In this document: one piece after another, positions 33,893 through 43,582 of the stretch
Layout: every line of letters starts with the position of its first letter
How positions within the stretch are numbered: position 1 is the first letter of the stretch
NCBI RefSeq assembly: GCF_051955275.1
Contig: NZ_JBQCGW010000273.1
Coordinates: 1-64,000 of the forward strand
Length of the DNA: 64,000 bases
Reading direction: 5' to 3'
Origin: Pseudobacter sp051955275
GTDB lineage: Bacteria > Bacteroidota > Bacteroidia > Chitinophagales > Chitinophagaceae
The notes under the pieces: generated by a model
What the model was told of the DNA's origin: nothing
Database searches by the model: none
What the model saw: the letters and a program-made list of their open reading frames with translations, nothing else
Position numbers and translations under genes: made by a program

Positions 33893-36800
33893 TTGCAATT
33901 TATGCAAAAAACTGCTTATTGTACATGGCCGGCCCGGGTGGGGCGCCGGTACATAACCAAAACCCTGTTAGTAATGAAACTAACATTCATTTTATTGACG
34001 GCTTTTATTTTAAACGTTTCCGCTAAAGGCCTGGCCCAGAATGTCAGCTTTTCCGGTGAGAACGTTTCACTGGAATCAGTACTGGCTACAGTGAAAAAGC
34101 AAACAGGCTTTTTATCTTTTTATTCCGAGTCTGTGATCCGGCTGTCGAAGCCCGTTACAGTGAAGGCTTCCGATCTTTCTGTAGAACAATTCCTCGCGGA
34201 GGTCTTCAAATCCCAGCCAACGCTGAAGTATACAATTAAAGGGAAAAGCATTTTCATTTCTCCCAGGGCTGACCGGCAACCGGATAAGGATGTCATCAGT
34301 TTTGGAGAAACCATCCATCTCTTTGCTCCCCTCCGTGGTATTGTGCAGGATGTTCTGGGCCATCCGCTTTCCGGCGCCACCATCATGCACCGCGCAGGCA
34401 AAGTATCCACCACTTCAGATATCACAGGTTCATTTACCATCGATGCAAAGGAAGGAGACCGCCTTACCATTTCTTATATCGGCTTTGAAACAGTTACCGT
34501 TATTGTAACTCCTTCCATGCTCACCAGCCCCAAAAGTCTGGTCATCAGTTTAAAGCCTTCCGCCACAAAACTGGAAGACGTGAGTATTGTGGCCAATACC
34601 GGTTACCAGAAAATAGACAGAAGAAAACTCACCAGTGCAGTTACTACCATTAAAATGGAAGACATCCTTACGCCCGGTATCAATACGGTAGACAGATTGC
34701 TGGAAGGACGCGTATCCGGAATGATCTTCATGCAGAATTCCGGACAAGTGGGCGCCGCCCCCAAACTGAGGATCCGCGGCACTTCCACCATCCTCGGTAA
34801 CAGGGAGCCATTGTGGGTGCTGGATGGAATTGTACTCACCGATCCGGTGAATGTGGATCCCCAGCAGATCAATGACCTTGATTTTGTAAACCTGCTGGGC
34901 AATGCCATTGCCGGCTTGAATCCTGAAGACATCGATCAGATTGATGTGTTGAAAGATGCCTCCGCCACCGCACTCTATGGCACAAAAGCTGGTAATGGTG
35001 TGATTGTGATCACCACCAAAAAAGGCAGGACGGGCAAGCCCACCATCACCTATTCCATGACTGCAGGTTACACACAGCGGCCAAGGTATTCAGACCGCAG
35101 CATGTACATGATGAATTCCAGGGAAAGAATGGATGTTTCCAAAGAAATGGTGGAACGTGGGATGCGATACAACAATATCACCCAGTGGTCAGGTTATGAA
35201 AGCGCTCTGCAGGATTATTACAAGGGCAATATCAACTATGATGAGTTCAAACGCCTGAGTGATTATTATGCAAACGTCAATACCGACTGGCTGGGCCTCA
35301 TCACCCAGGATGCATTTTCGCATAACCACACTTTAAGCCTTTCCGGTGGTTCCAGTGAGATCAAATATTATGCGTCCATGGGATACCAGAATGAAGGAGG
35401 CGTGATAAAGGGAGAAAGCAACAAACGTTATTCCTCCATGCTGAACCTGACGGCGGACTATAAGAAATTCCTGGCGCAGATCTCATTTTCCGGGAATTAT
35501 TCCACCCGCAATTATACCCCTTCCGACCTGGGTATCATGAACTATGCGTATAATACCAGCCGTACCATGCCTGCTTATAATCCCGATGGAAGTTTGTTTT
35601 ATTACCCGCAAACCAATGGCATACTTTCTTACAATTACAATATCCTGAATGAGCGGGATAACAGTAACGATCTTACCAACCTGCTCGCTACCAATATCAG
35701 GGCGTTGTTAAGAGTAAGAATCGCCAGGGGACTGGATGTGGAAGGCACGTTTGCGTATGGCATCAGCAGCAACGACAGGGAAGTGTATTATACAAAGAAC
35801 TCCTACTATATTTTCAAACTCCGTGCTGACCAGACTGCCAGATGGGACCTTGCCCCTGTAGGCGGTGAACTGCAGAAGTATGAAACACGCAACAACAATT
35901 ATACGGCCCGTCTACAGACCAACTATATCACGTCACTGGGTGAAGGCGGCAGGCACTCGCTGACGGCAACCGGTGGTATAGAGATCAAATCATCCGAATA
36001 CAAAGGTTTCAACATCACCAGGAGAGGATATTTCCGCGAGATGGGGGGCTATTTCGATATCGTGCCTACCACATTTACCGGGTATTATAACCAGTGGATG
36101 TCTACAAAACCTGCACTGGGATATTACGACCGCCAGCTGACGAATGAATTCGCCTGGTTTGGAACTGCCGGCTATTCCTGGGATAACAGGTATCTCCTGA
36201 ACCTGCATATCAGGGGTGAACAGTCCAACCTTTTTGGAACAAGGTCCAACAACCGCTTCCTGCCTATCTGGGCAGTATCCGGCCGCTGGAACATGAAAGA
36301 TGATATTGCCAAAGACCAGAACTGGATCAATGAGCTGGCTTTAAAAGCTTCCTGGGGCTGGCAGGGTAATATGCTGCCTGGCCAATCCGCCTATATGGTG
36401 ATCCGCCAGAACCTCAGCACCAATGTTTATTACAATGCGCCCTTTTCCAATATCGTCAATTATCCCAATCCTGACCTCAAATGGGAGCGTACTTCATCAT
36501 CCAATGTAGCTGTCGAGTTTTCATTGTTCAAAGGAAAGCTCGGCGGTTCGGTGGGCTACTTCTACAAGAAAACAAAAGATGCCTACCTGGATAAAACAGT
36601 GTCGGAGATCAATGGCGTGGAAAAATATGTGATCAATAGCGGAACGCTGGAAAATAAAGGAGTGGAAGTGGCCTTACGGATCACTGCTGTAGACAATGCG
36701 GGCTTCAACCGGGAACGCCGCGGATTTGTGTGGCGGATCGATCCGCAGCTGGGACAGGTGTTGAACAAGGTGTTGAACAGGACTATCAACAACCGGAACA

Positions 36801-37594
36801 ATGTGCTGGTGGACAATGTGACCTACAGGAATTTCCTGGATGGTTCAGTTCAGCTTGCAGGAAAACCCCTGAATACTTTTTATTCCTATAAGTTCAAAGG
36901 CCTGAGCCCGGTTGATGGATCTCCTGTTTTTTACGGATCGGAAAGCGACAAAGCCGCGGAATACCAGAAGATGTATTCACAAATGGAGAGGGAAGATGTT
37001 TACCTGGCGGTGATGAGCGAATCCGGCCGCAGGGAACCTTTTATCCAGGGCGGGATTGCCAACTATTTCGGTTGGCGCAACTTCGGTTTGTCTTTCAACA
37101 TCACCTATTCTCTGGGTAACAAAGTGCGCATGCTGAAGATCGCTTCAGGGTATGCATCAGCGATAGCCTATCCGCAGCAGAACCTGCGTAAAGAGTTTGT
37201 TCAACGCTGGCGCAGGCCCGGTGATGAAGCCTACACCAATATTCCGGGATTACTGGCTGACAATAATCTGAATACGCCCTGGTGGAATATGTTCCCTGCA
37301 ACTGCCTATTCATTTGGTGGAAGCGTGTACGATATGTATGATAATTCCGATGCCAGGTTAGTGAGTGCCGATCATGTGAAGCTGCAATCCGCTTCTTTCA
37401 GGTACAACTTCACGGATAAACTGATCCGGAAGCTCGGTCTCAGTTCGGCCTACGCCAGTATCACCGGCACCAACCTGTTTATCCTGAGCAATAAAATGCT
37501 CAGAGGACAGGACCCGGCACAGTCGGGCTCCTCACCTAATATCAACCTGTCTTTACGACCTACCTTTTCCGGTAGTATCAATATTTCATTTTAA
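33893..37594 (+). CDS. SusC/RagA-family TonB-linked outer membrane protein (cassette 4)
   Basis: This TonB-dependent channel of 1233 residues is the core of the plus-strand uptake operon. The start at 33893 gives an N-terminal extension seen in many Chitinophagaceae SusC proteins before the signal peptide; the ATG at 33974 (MKLTFILLTAFILNVSAKG) is the alternative (1206 residues). Parts: STN domain (about 55-115), carboxypeptidase-regulatory-like domain (about 145-225), TonB plug (about 245-385; DQIDVLKDASATALYGTKAGNGVIVITTKKG) and a 22-strand-type barrel to the C-terminus (SGSINISF). It is followed by SusD after 12 bases. A two-part signal (STN plus FecR plus sigma) should switch the operon on when substrate binds. 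Confidence 0.96.
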   Translation: MQFMQKTAYCTWPARVGRRYITKTLLVMKLTFILLTAFILNVSAKGLAQNVSFSGENVSLESVLATVKKQTGFLSFYSESVIRLSKPVTVKASDLSVEQFLAEVFKSQPTLKYTIKGKSIFISPRADRQPDKDVISFGETIHLFAPLRGIVQDVLGHPLSGATIMHRAGKVSTTSDITGSFTIDAKEGDRLTISYIGFETVTVIVTPSMLTSPKSLVISLKPSATKLEDVSIVANTGYQKIDRRKLTSAVTTIKMEDILTPGINTVDRLLEGRVSGMIFMQNSGQVGAAPKLRIRGTSTILGNREPLWVLDGIVLTDPVNVDPQQINDLDFVNLLGNAIAGLNPEDIDQIDVLKDASATALYGTKAGNGVIVITTKKGRTGKPTITYSMTAGYTQRPRYSDRSMYMMNSRERMDVSKEMVERGMRYNNITQWSGYESALQDYYKGNINYDEFKRLSDYYANVNTDWLGLITQDAFSHNHTLSLSGGSSEIKYYASMGYQNEGGVIKGESNKRYSSMLNLTADYKKFLAQISFSGNYSTRNYTPSDLGIMNYAYNTSRTMPAYNPDGSLFYYPQTNGILSYNYNILNERDNSNDLTNLLATNIRALLRVRIARGLDVEGTFAYGISSNDREVYYTKNSYYIFKLRADQTARWDLAPVGGELQKYETRNNNYTARLQTNYITSLGEGGRHSLTATGGIEIKSSEYKGFNITRRGYFREMGGYFDIVPTTFTGYYNQWMSTKPALGYYDRQLTNEFAWFGTAGYSWDNRYLLNLHIRGEQSNLFGTRSNNRFLPIWAVSGRWNMKDDIAKDQNWINELALKASWGWQGNMLPGQSAYMVIRQNLSTNVYYNAPFSNIVNYPNPDLKWERTSSSNVAVEFSLFKGKLGGSVGYFYKKTKDAYLDKTVSEINGVEKYVINSGTLENKGVEVALRITAVDNAGFNRERRGFVWRIDPQLGQVLNKVLNRTINNRNNVLVDNVTYRNFLDGSVQLAGKPLNTFYSYKFKGLSPVDGSPVFYGSESDKAAEYQKMYSQMEREDVYLAVMSESGRREPFIQGGIANYFGWRNFGLSFNITYSLGNKVRMLKIASGYASAIAYPQQNLRKEFVQRWRRPGDEAYTNIPGLLADNNLNTPWWNMFPATAYSFGGSVYDMYDNSDARLVSADHVKLQSASFRYNFTDKLIRKLGLSSAYASITGTNLFILSNKMLRGQDPAQSGSSPNINLSLRPTFSGSINISF

Positions 37595-37606
37595 AACATA
37601 AGCACC

Positions 37607-39184
37607 ATGAGATATATCATTGTACTGCTGATGTGCTTAACGCTGTCATCTTGCAGCAAATTCCTGGAAGAATATACGCGGGACCTGAAATACGCGGAAA
37701 ATGCCGATGACCTCAATAAACTGATGATCGGGGAAGGTTTTCTCAATACCCTGTCTCTTTCTATCTATAGCCAGTCCACCATGGGCGAACTGACCTCCGA
37801 AACAGGTTTCATCGCTCCCTGGTTACATGTGATGGATGATGACTGCGAACAGTTTGTAGCAGACTTTGTGGAAACAAGTCAGGCTACTCCCTTGTATATG
37901 TTATCCGGATTTCATAACTGGGCACAGGCGCCCGCTGTGAATATCCTGAACATGACCTGGGAAGAGAGCACCTGGAGAAAACTATATAAACGTACCGGCG
38001 CGCTGAACGCCATCATTTTCCAGGCATCCAAACTAGCGGAAAACGGTGATCAGAGCGACCTGCTGAAGCACCTGCGGGGGGAAGCTTATTTTCTCAGGGC
38101 GTACTATTATTTCATGCTGCAGAATATTTATGGTTCTCCTTACCGGAAAAGCACCGCTGCCACTGACCCCGGTGTACCGCTGAAAGTGTCGGAAAAAATA
38201 GAGGACAATTTCTTTTCCCGCGATCCCAACCAGAAAGTATATGACCAGATCATCGCCGATCTGCAGATGGCAGCCGGTTTGCTGGATGGATATAATCCGA
38301 ACACAAAGATCCGCATAGGCATTGCCGCTGTGAAGGCGCTGCAAAGCCGGGTTTACCTCTACACGGAGCAATATGATAAAGTGATCGATGCAGCCAAAGA
38401 TTTTGAAACGATGGGATACAGCCTGGTCAACCTGAACCAGTTTGTGAGCGGCAGCAATTTCACTTCCCGCGCATCCACCGAAACTATTTTTACGATGGGC
38501 ACCAATGTGATGCCGGCTGTTTTTATGAATGATTCGCTTTCCAGGTGGAATGGGGATGACAACCGCGCATCCGCATTCAAATCCTCTGTGAATCTGATGG
38601 ACAGTTATGACCCTTCAGATCTCAGGTTGAACGCCTTCTTCGACAGGGCCACTAAAAGCAGGTCCTGGATACCGGCCAAATACCGTACCTGGAGAACATA
38701 TAACGACCCTGATCAGGTTTCCTGTATTTTTTCTTTCCGGCTTGCAGAAGTGGTGCTGAACCGTGCAGAGGCACTTGCCATGAGTGGAGCAGATGGTGAG
38801 GCGCGCACGGAACTGCAAAAACTCCGCGTGATGCGTTTCAACAATGCAGATATCTCACAACTGCCACAGGGTAACCAGGCACTGGTTGAATTCATCCGGG
38901 AAGAGCGCCGCCGCGAATTGTGTTTCGAGGGGCATCGCTGGTTCGACCTCAGAAGATATGCTGTGAATTCAAAATATCCCCTGCCTTCTTCCTTTACCAT
39001 CAAGCACCCTGCATACAGGTACGATGCACAATCCAATACCCATACACAGATCGGTAACTATGTGCTCAAATCCATTGCTGAAGATGGAGCCGCCTGGCAG
39101 GTACCCATCCCGGATTATGCCATCGAGTTCAACAGGGGATCATTGACCAATCCTGTCCGTAATGTTCGCCAGCTTCAACCTTAA
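37607..39184 (+). CDS. SusD/RagB-family nutrient-binding lipoprotein (cassette 4)
   Basis: This surface lipoprotein of 525 residues is the partner of the SusC upstream. The lipobox is LTLSSC (Cys17). Typical features are LRGEAYFLRAYYYFMLQNIYGSPY (about 160-185), VYDQIIADLQMAAGLL (about 215-230), AEVVLNRAEALAMSG (about 378) and the C-terminal REERRRELCFEGHRWFDLRRY signature (about 425-445). The helix-rich binding region holds many aromatic residues. Substrate class cannot be read directly; the genes that follow (thioredoxin-like, protease) suggest peptides or proteins and not glycans. Confidence 0.96.
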   Translation: MRYIIVLLMCLTLSSCSKFLEEYTRDLKYAENADDLNKLMIGEGFLNTLSLSIYSQSTMGELTSETGFIAPWLHVMDDDCEQFVADFVETSQATPLYMLSGFHNWAQAPAVNILNMTWEESTWRKLYKRTGALNAIIFQASKLAENGDQSDLLKHLRGEAYFLRAYYYFMLQNIYGSPYRKSTAATDPGVPLKVSEKIEDNFFSRDPNQKVYDQIIADLQMAAGLLDGYNPNTKIRIGIAAVKALQSRVYLYTEQYDKVIDAAKDFETMGYSLVNLNQFVSGSNFTSRASTETIFTMGTNVMPAVFMNDSLSRWNGDDNRASAFKSSVNLMDSYDPSDLRLNAFFDRATKSRSWIPAKYRTWRTYNDPDQVSCIFSFRLAEVVLNRAEALAMSGADGEARTELQKLRVMRFNNADISQLPQGNQALVEFIREERRRELCFEGHRWFDLRRYAVNSKYPLPSSFTIKHPAYRYDAQSNTHTQIGNYVLKSIAEDGAAWQVPIPDYAIEFNRGSLTNPVRNVRQLQP

Positions 39185-39195
39185 ATCTTCAAGCA

Positions 39196-40119
39196 ATGAA
39201 TAATAACAGATATATCATAGCATGTGTACTTATGATCATGGCTGTATCCTGCAGAAAGGAACCGGTGACTGATTTCCCGGATTACGACAGGAACTGGCTG
39301 GTGGTGGAAGACAATCCTGCTGATGCAACGATCCATGCCAATTATCTTTTTTACAAGGAAACCGGCATCCCGGTGTTTATCAATGATACCATCGGTACCC
39401 AGGAGCGGGTGGATGTGTTTGGACATGCATTCACGCATTACGAGAAACTTTCACTGAACTATTCACTGGGAGTAGACGTAACAGGCGCTCCTCCCTTAGT
39501 TCAGTCTTTCAGTTATTGTAACAAAGCGGATGTGCCGCAGGCGCTGGAATTCCTGAGGGCCGAGATCATTCCGGTGCTTCCTAAAACCGTGTATGTTCCC
39601 AGTATCTTCCTGGTAGACGACCTGAGTACTTTTGCTTTTGGCAATTATGCATACAAAGGCTTCAATACGGTGATGATCGGCCAGGTTTCCAATATTGCAG
39701 GAATGGACGCCACTACAAAGGCCAGCTATAAAGGAGCTATCCTGCGTTCGCTTCTCACCAATGCAGTGATCAGCGACAAGTATAAAGGGATACTTGAAAA
39801 GTTTTATGCCGTTTCAAGAAAATTCATAACCACCCGGGATGCGTACAGCGTGTATATATATCAGATGGCAAGCCTGGTGACTGGTCTGCCGCCGGGAACC
39901 ACTGCCACGCCCCAGGCAATCGGCTTCCTCGGAACCGATCCCAGGAATATGTACTATACGCCCATGTCAACCTGGATGGACGTATGCATGTACCTGGAAG
40001 CAACACTCGGAAATTCAGAAGAGAAGTTTACCCAGTTATATGGCAGCCAGCCAAATATCATGATCAAATACGGCTATATACGGCAGATACTGGCAGATCT
40101 GGGCGTGCCCGTTCAGTAA
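39196..40119 (+). CDS. Metallopeptidase-like (Mx1-type) lipoprotein without HExxH
   Basis: This 307-residue lipoprotein (lipobox MAVSC, Cys19) starts 11 bases after SusD, where Bacteroidota operons often carry a putative zinc-binding metallopeptidase of the Peptidase_Mx1/substrate-import-associated type. The length, the LVDDLSTFAFGNYAYKGFNTVMIGQ stretch and the C-terminal MIKYGYIRQILADLGV end fit that family. However, no HExxH zinc motif is present; the expected position (after AMDATTKASYKGAILRSLLTNAVI) has no histidines. It is therefore probably a non-catalytic accessory protein of the SusCD complex. The family call is by position and overall pattern, and is less sure than that of its neighbours. 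Confidence 0.65.
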   Translation: MNNNRYIIACVLMIMAVSCRKEPVTDFPDYDRNWLVVEDNPADATIHANYLFYKETGIPVFINDTIGTQERVDVFGHAFTHYEKLSLNYSLGVDVTGAPPLVQSFSYCNKADVPQALEFLRAEIIPVLPKTVYVPSIFLVDDLSTFAFGNYAYKGFNTVMIGQVSNIAGMDATTKASYKGAILRSLLTNAVISDKYKGILEKFYAVSRKFITTRDAYSVYIYQMASLVTGLPPGTTATPQAIGFLGTDPRNMYYTPMSTWMDVCMYLEATLGNSEEKFTQLYGSQPNIMIKYGYIRQILADLGVPVQ

Positions 40120-40175
40120 AAAAAATTGACATGGCCTGATGGCTTTTAGTCTGACTTAACAAATACAAAAATTCC

Positions 40176-41522
40176 ATGAAGAGAGTAGTTTTTTTCATGT
40201 TGCTGCTGGCTATGTCCGCAGCAACCCAGGCGCAACATGCCATTATCAAAGGAAAATTCATCAGGCATATTGCACCCAGGCAGTATGCAGACCGTATTTA
40301 TTTCTTTAAGGCCGGGCAGGGCAATGTGGTTCTGTTGTCGGAGATCATGTTGAATAAAGATGATCACTCTTTTAAAATAGACCTGCCGAAAAATGATCTG
40401 AATGAGATCCGTTATATCGGTTTCGAGGATGAACTGTACCCGGTATACCTGCGCAAAGGCGAAGACATCACAATCGAGGCAAACAGCGGCCTGGTCAGCT
40501 ACCTGGGAAATCTCAGCAAGGAGAACAAAGTATTCAGCGGCTGGTTTGATATGGTGGCTCCATTGAGAAGGATCGGCTATTCCATAGATGCCCGCAATCT
40601 GGCACCACTCCATTATGACCGTACGCTGGATTCACTGCTGGCACCCGTTGAGAAATTTACCGGCCATATCAACACCGGCAATAAAGCATTCGACCGCTAC
40701 GTAAAATACATGTTACCATACAGCTTCAGAATGGATGCGCTGGCGCCGTTCATGAGGGCCTTTGAATACAGTAAGAAGGATCAGTATCCGGCCTACATAG
40801 TGAATTTGTTCAACACCGAGAAGTTTGCAGATCAGCAGCTGTGGACATTGCCATTCGGGTATAATTACATCCAGAACCTCGGCTTTGTAAATCACATCAT
40901 TTATAAATCAGAAATGGGCAGTACACAGGATCTGGTCATCCCGGAGATCTCCAACGATCATTTGAGAGCCGAGTTCATACTCAAGGCACTGGACCGTGGC
41001 GAATACCAGGGGATGACCGCCTTTGTTGGCAGGAATTTGAAATACATGATCACCAAAGACCAGCAAGACAGGATGAAAGTCTTTGAAAAAAGAGCATCCC
41101 TGAAAGAGCCCGGTGGCAACTGGATCGATTTTGCCTACCCCGATGCCAACGGTAAAATGCATCGCCTCTCCGATCATTTGGGCAAAGTGGTACTGATCGA
41201 TGTATGGGCAACCTGGTGCAGGCCCTGCATCCAGGAACAACCTGCACTGGAAGAACTGGAAAAAGCATTTGAAGGAAAGGATGTTGCCTTCATCAGTGTA
41301 TCCATCGATACGGAAAAAGACAAATGGAAAAAGATGGTGGAAGACAAAAAATTGTCTGGCCTGCATTTATTCTCCAATAACGAAGGCGTCATCATCAAGG
41401 ATTACCAGGTGATCTCGGTGCCCAGGTTCATCCTGTTCGACAAAGAAGGCAAGACCGTGATGTTCGATGCTATCAGGCCTTCTGATCCAAAATTGAAAGA
41501 ATTGATCCAATCCAAACTTTAA
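40176..41522 (+). CDS. Exported TlpA-like thiol-disulfide oxidoreductase
   Basis: This 448-residue protein has a signal peptide (MKRVVFFMLLLAMSAATQA), a long N-terminal part typical of Bacteroidota TlpA/DUF4369-like proteins (about 22-300) and a C-terminal thioredoxin-fold domain (about 310-448). The active site is W347-C348-R-P-C351 (VWATWCRPCIQEQP) and the cis-proline is in ISVPRFILFDK. Such proteins reduce or exchange disulfides in the periplasm. It is the first of two thioredoxin-fold genes in this operon, 15 bases before the second. The N-terminal part has no named function. Confidence 0.92.
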   Translation: MKRVVFFMLLLAMSAATQAQHAIIKGKFIRHIAPRQYADRIYFFKAGQGNVVLLSEIMLNKDDHSFKIDLPKNDLNEIRYIGFEDELYPVYLRKGEDITIEANSGLVSYLGNLSKENKVFSGWFDMVAPLRRIGYSIDARNLAPLHYDRTLDSLLAPVEKFTGHINTGNKAFDRYVKYMLPYSFRMDALAPFMRAFEYSKKDQYPAYIVNLFNTEKFADQQLWTLPFGYNYIQNLGFVNHIIYKSEMGSTQDLVIPEISNDHLRAEFILKALDRGEYQGMTAFVGRNLKYMITKDQQDRMKVFEKRASLKEPGGNWIDFAYPDANGKMHRLSDHLGKVVLIDVWATWCRPCIQEQPALEELEKAFEGKDVAFISVSIDTEKDKWKKMVEDKKLSGLHLFSNNEGVIIKDYQVISVPRFILFDKEGKTVMFDAIRPSDPKLKELIQSKL

Positions 41523-41537
41523 CCATATCATCAGCTC

Positions 41538-42629
41538 ATGAAATCTTTTATATTATTTACGCTGTTAGCAGCAGGTGTTTTTGGGAATGCTCCGGTGATT
41601 GCGCAAGGTATCAAATTTGAAAACCTGACAATGAGCCAGGCCATGGCCAAAGCCTCGGATCCAGGCGCTCCCCGGCTGATCTTTATGGATTGTTATACCA
41701 GCTGGTGCATGCCTTGCCTGGAGATGGCCAAAGAGGTTTTTCCGCAGAAGGAATGTGGTGATTTTTTCAATCCCCGTTTCGTTTCGGTGAAATTCGATAT
41801 GGAAAAAGGGGAGGGGGCAGCGCTCAGGAAGAAGTATGACGTTAATGTATATCCGACATTCCTGATCCTGGACAGCAAAGGGGAAGAGATCAACAGGATC
41901 GTTGGGAAAGCCGGAACTGCAGAGTTCATAGAAAAAGTGAAAGCGGCTATGGACCCCAATACTTCCATGGCAGGCATGAAGGCAACCTATGAAAAGAAAA
42001 AATCGATGATGAACGGGTATCCTTATGCGAAAGCCCTGTTCGATAATGGCAGAGACCCTTCCGCCATTCTGGAGGAGTTATATGACAGCTCGATGGACTT
42101 TGAACGGTTCAGCTTTACTTACCTGGACCTGGCGCTGCGCGCCGTGAAATTCGGCAGTCCCTTCTTCAGAAAGATGATGCTGGAAAAAGGGCGTATCGAC
42201 CAGGCGGTGGGGGCAGAAATGGTCAACCAGATCATCTTCGACAAGATCCGGAAGGATATGTACATTGTTGCCTCTGGAACAGGAGCCAAATACAATATTC
42301 ATTATACGCCGGAAGAAGTGGAGAATGTAGCTTATACAATGGCATTGCTGAAACAGGATCCGCAAAAACCTGAAAGCCATATGTGCAGGATCGCACTGTA
42401 TGTTGCCAGGAAGGACCTCGATGGGATGATCGATTATTACAAGCGGTACATGTGGAACCTGTCGCCCACAGAAGCTTTCAAGGCCATAACAGACGGCATT
42501 CTCAGCAGTAAGGCAGCGGGCGCTACCGATGTGCAAAAGGAAGCCATCAGGGAATATTTCAGAATGGCCAGCCGGAGTTTTGAGCGGGAGGCCAAACAGT
42601 ACCAGAACAAGGTGGAAACAATCAAATAA
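41538..42629 (+). CDS. Exported thioredoxin-family protein with C-terminal helical domain
   Basis: This 363-residue protein has a signal peptide (about 1-22), then a thioredoxin fold (about 25-140) with active site W56-C57-M-P-C60 (YTSWCMPCLEMAKEVFP) and cis-Pro region YPTFLILD. The rest (about 150-363) is a mostly helical region of unknown role, with TPEEVENVAYTMALLK and a coiled stretch at the end. This two-part layout is common in Bacteroidota thioredoxin proteins beside SusCD genes. It probably works in the periplasm with the TlpA-like protein encoded just upstream. Confidence 0.9.
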   Translation: MKSFILFTLLAAGVFGNAPVIAQGIKFENLTMSQAMAKASDPGAPRLIFMDCYTSWCMPCLEMAKEVFPQKECGDFFNPRFVSVKFDMEKGEGAALRKKYDVNVYPTFLILDSKGEEINRIVGKAGTAEFIEKVKAAMDPNTSMAGMKATYEKKKSMMNGYPYAKALFDNGRDPSAILEELYDSSMDFERFSFTYLDLALRAVKFGSPFFRKMMLEKGRIDQAVGAEMVNQIIFDKIRKDMYIVASGTGAKYNIHYTPEEVENVAYTMALLKQDPQKPESHMCRIALYVARKDLDGMIDYYKRYMWNLSPTEAFKAITDGILSSKAAGATDVQKEAIREYFRMASRSFEREAKQYQNKVETIK

Positions 42630-42654
42630 AAGCCTCAGGCTACAATCAGTAACA

Positions 42655-43551
42655 ATGATTCATTATAAGAGCGGAAATCAAATCAGGTATGCCCTGTGGA
42701 TACTGGTGCTTTTGATGATGGCAGGAAGGGTGGAAGCGCAGGTTTTTACCAACGATGCAAAGATGGCAGCTGATTACCTGGCTGCCATCGATTCCATACT
42801 GGCCAAAGGGGCAACTATCCAGGCTGCCGATGCACAGAAGGCGCTGGAAGCAGGCGTGCAGGGTGTAATGGCAGAACTGGCCAGGCCTGCTGAGAAGGTG
42901 ATGGAGCCTGCTAACTTATATGAATATGCGAAAAGGGCTACCGTGATCACCGGATGCGCCTACCTGTGCCCGCGCTGCACCAACGTGCACCTGAGTGAAT
43001 CTTCGGGTTATATCATCGATCCCAAAGGCATAATGGTCACCAATTATCATGTGGCTGCCACCTATGCATTCATGAAAGACGGCAACCAGCCCAAAGGTTT
43101 TTTTGCGCGGCTGGCTGATGGACGCACTTATGCAGTGAAGGCCATACTGGCGTCTTCCCGGAAAGATGATCTGGCCATCCTTCAGCTGGAAACGAATGGA
43201 GAACTTTTGCCGGCGCTTGCCCTGGGTGAACCGGCAAAAGTGGGTGATAAGATCTGTGTACTCGGCCATCCCCAGGGCATGCATTACTTCTTTTCGCAGG
43301 GTAATGTTACCAATAAATACCTGGAAGAAGCCGGAGCATCCGGACAGAAATTCTTCCGGGAAATGATGTGCATTTCAGCGGATTATGCAACGGGTTCGAG
43401 CGGTGGTCCTGTTATGGATATGTATGGAAATGTGGTGGGAACGGTTTCGAATACGAGGATGTTATTGCATAGCGACAGGGATGCCGGCGTACAAATGGTG
43501 CTGAAGAATACAGTTCCCGTGGAATCTTTATGGAAGCTGATCCGGAAATAA
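42655..43551 (+). CDS. Exported trypsin-like serine protease (HtrA/S1C-type fold)
   Basis: This is a chymotrypsin-fold serine protease of 298 residues from the ATG at 42655 (MIHYKSGNQIRYALW); a longer reading from 42529 adds a stretch that belongs to another frame. A signal peptide or anchor occupies about 1-29. The catalytic triad is visible: H132 (MVTNYHVAA), D172 (KDDLAILQL) and S249 (TGSSGGPVMD). There is no PDZ domain, so it is not a full DegP. Cysteines cluster at 101, 105 and 108 (CAYLCPRC), with further ones at 201 and 239, which could form disulfides or bind metal. In context it may cut imported or surface-bound proteins, with disulfides handled by the two thioredoxin-fold neighbours. 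Confidence 0.9.
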   Translation: MIHYKSGNQIRYALWILVLLMMAGRVEAQVFTNDAKMAADYLAAIDSILAKGATIQAADAQKALEAGVQGVMAELARPAEKVMEPANLYEYAKRATVITGCAYLCPRCTNVHLSESSGYIIDPKGIMVTNYHVAATYAFMKDGNQPKGFFARLADGRTYAVKAILASSRKDDLAILQLETNGELLPALALGEPAKVGDKICVLGHPQGMHYFFSQGNVTNKYLEEAGASGQKFFREMMCISADYATGSSGGPVMDMYGNVVGTVSNTRMLLHSDRDAGVQMVLKNTVPVESLWKLIRK

Positions 43552-43582
43552 TTGTATTTTTCCGGTAATCCCTGCAAACAAT

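Noticed and set aside
39196..40119. Active zinc metallopeptidase
   Set aside because: No HExxH or other histidine pair at the expected place, so only a degenerate family relationship is proposed.
42529..42654. Longer N-terminus for the serine protease
   Set aside because: The added residues come from the overlapping end of the thioredoxin-family gene in another frame. The ATG at 42655 gives a proper signal peptide.
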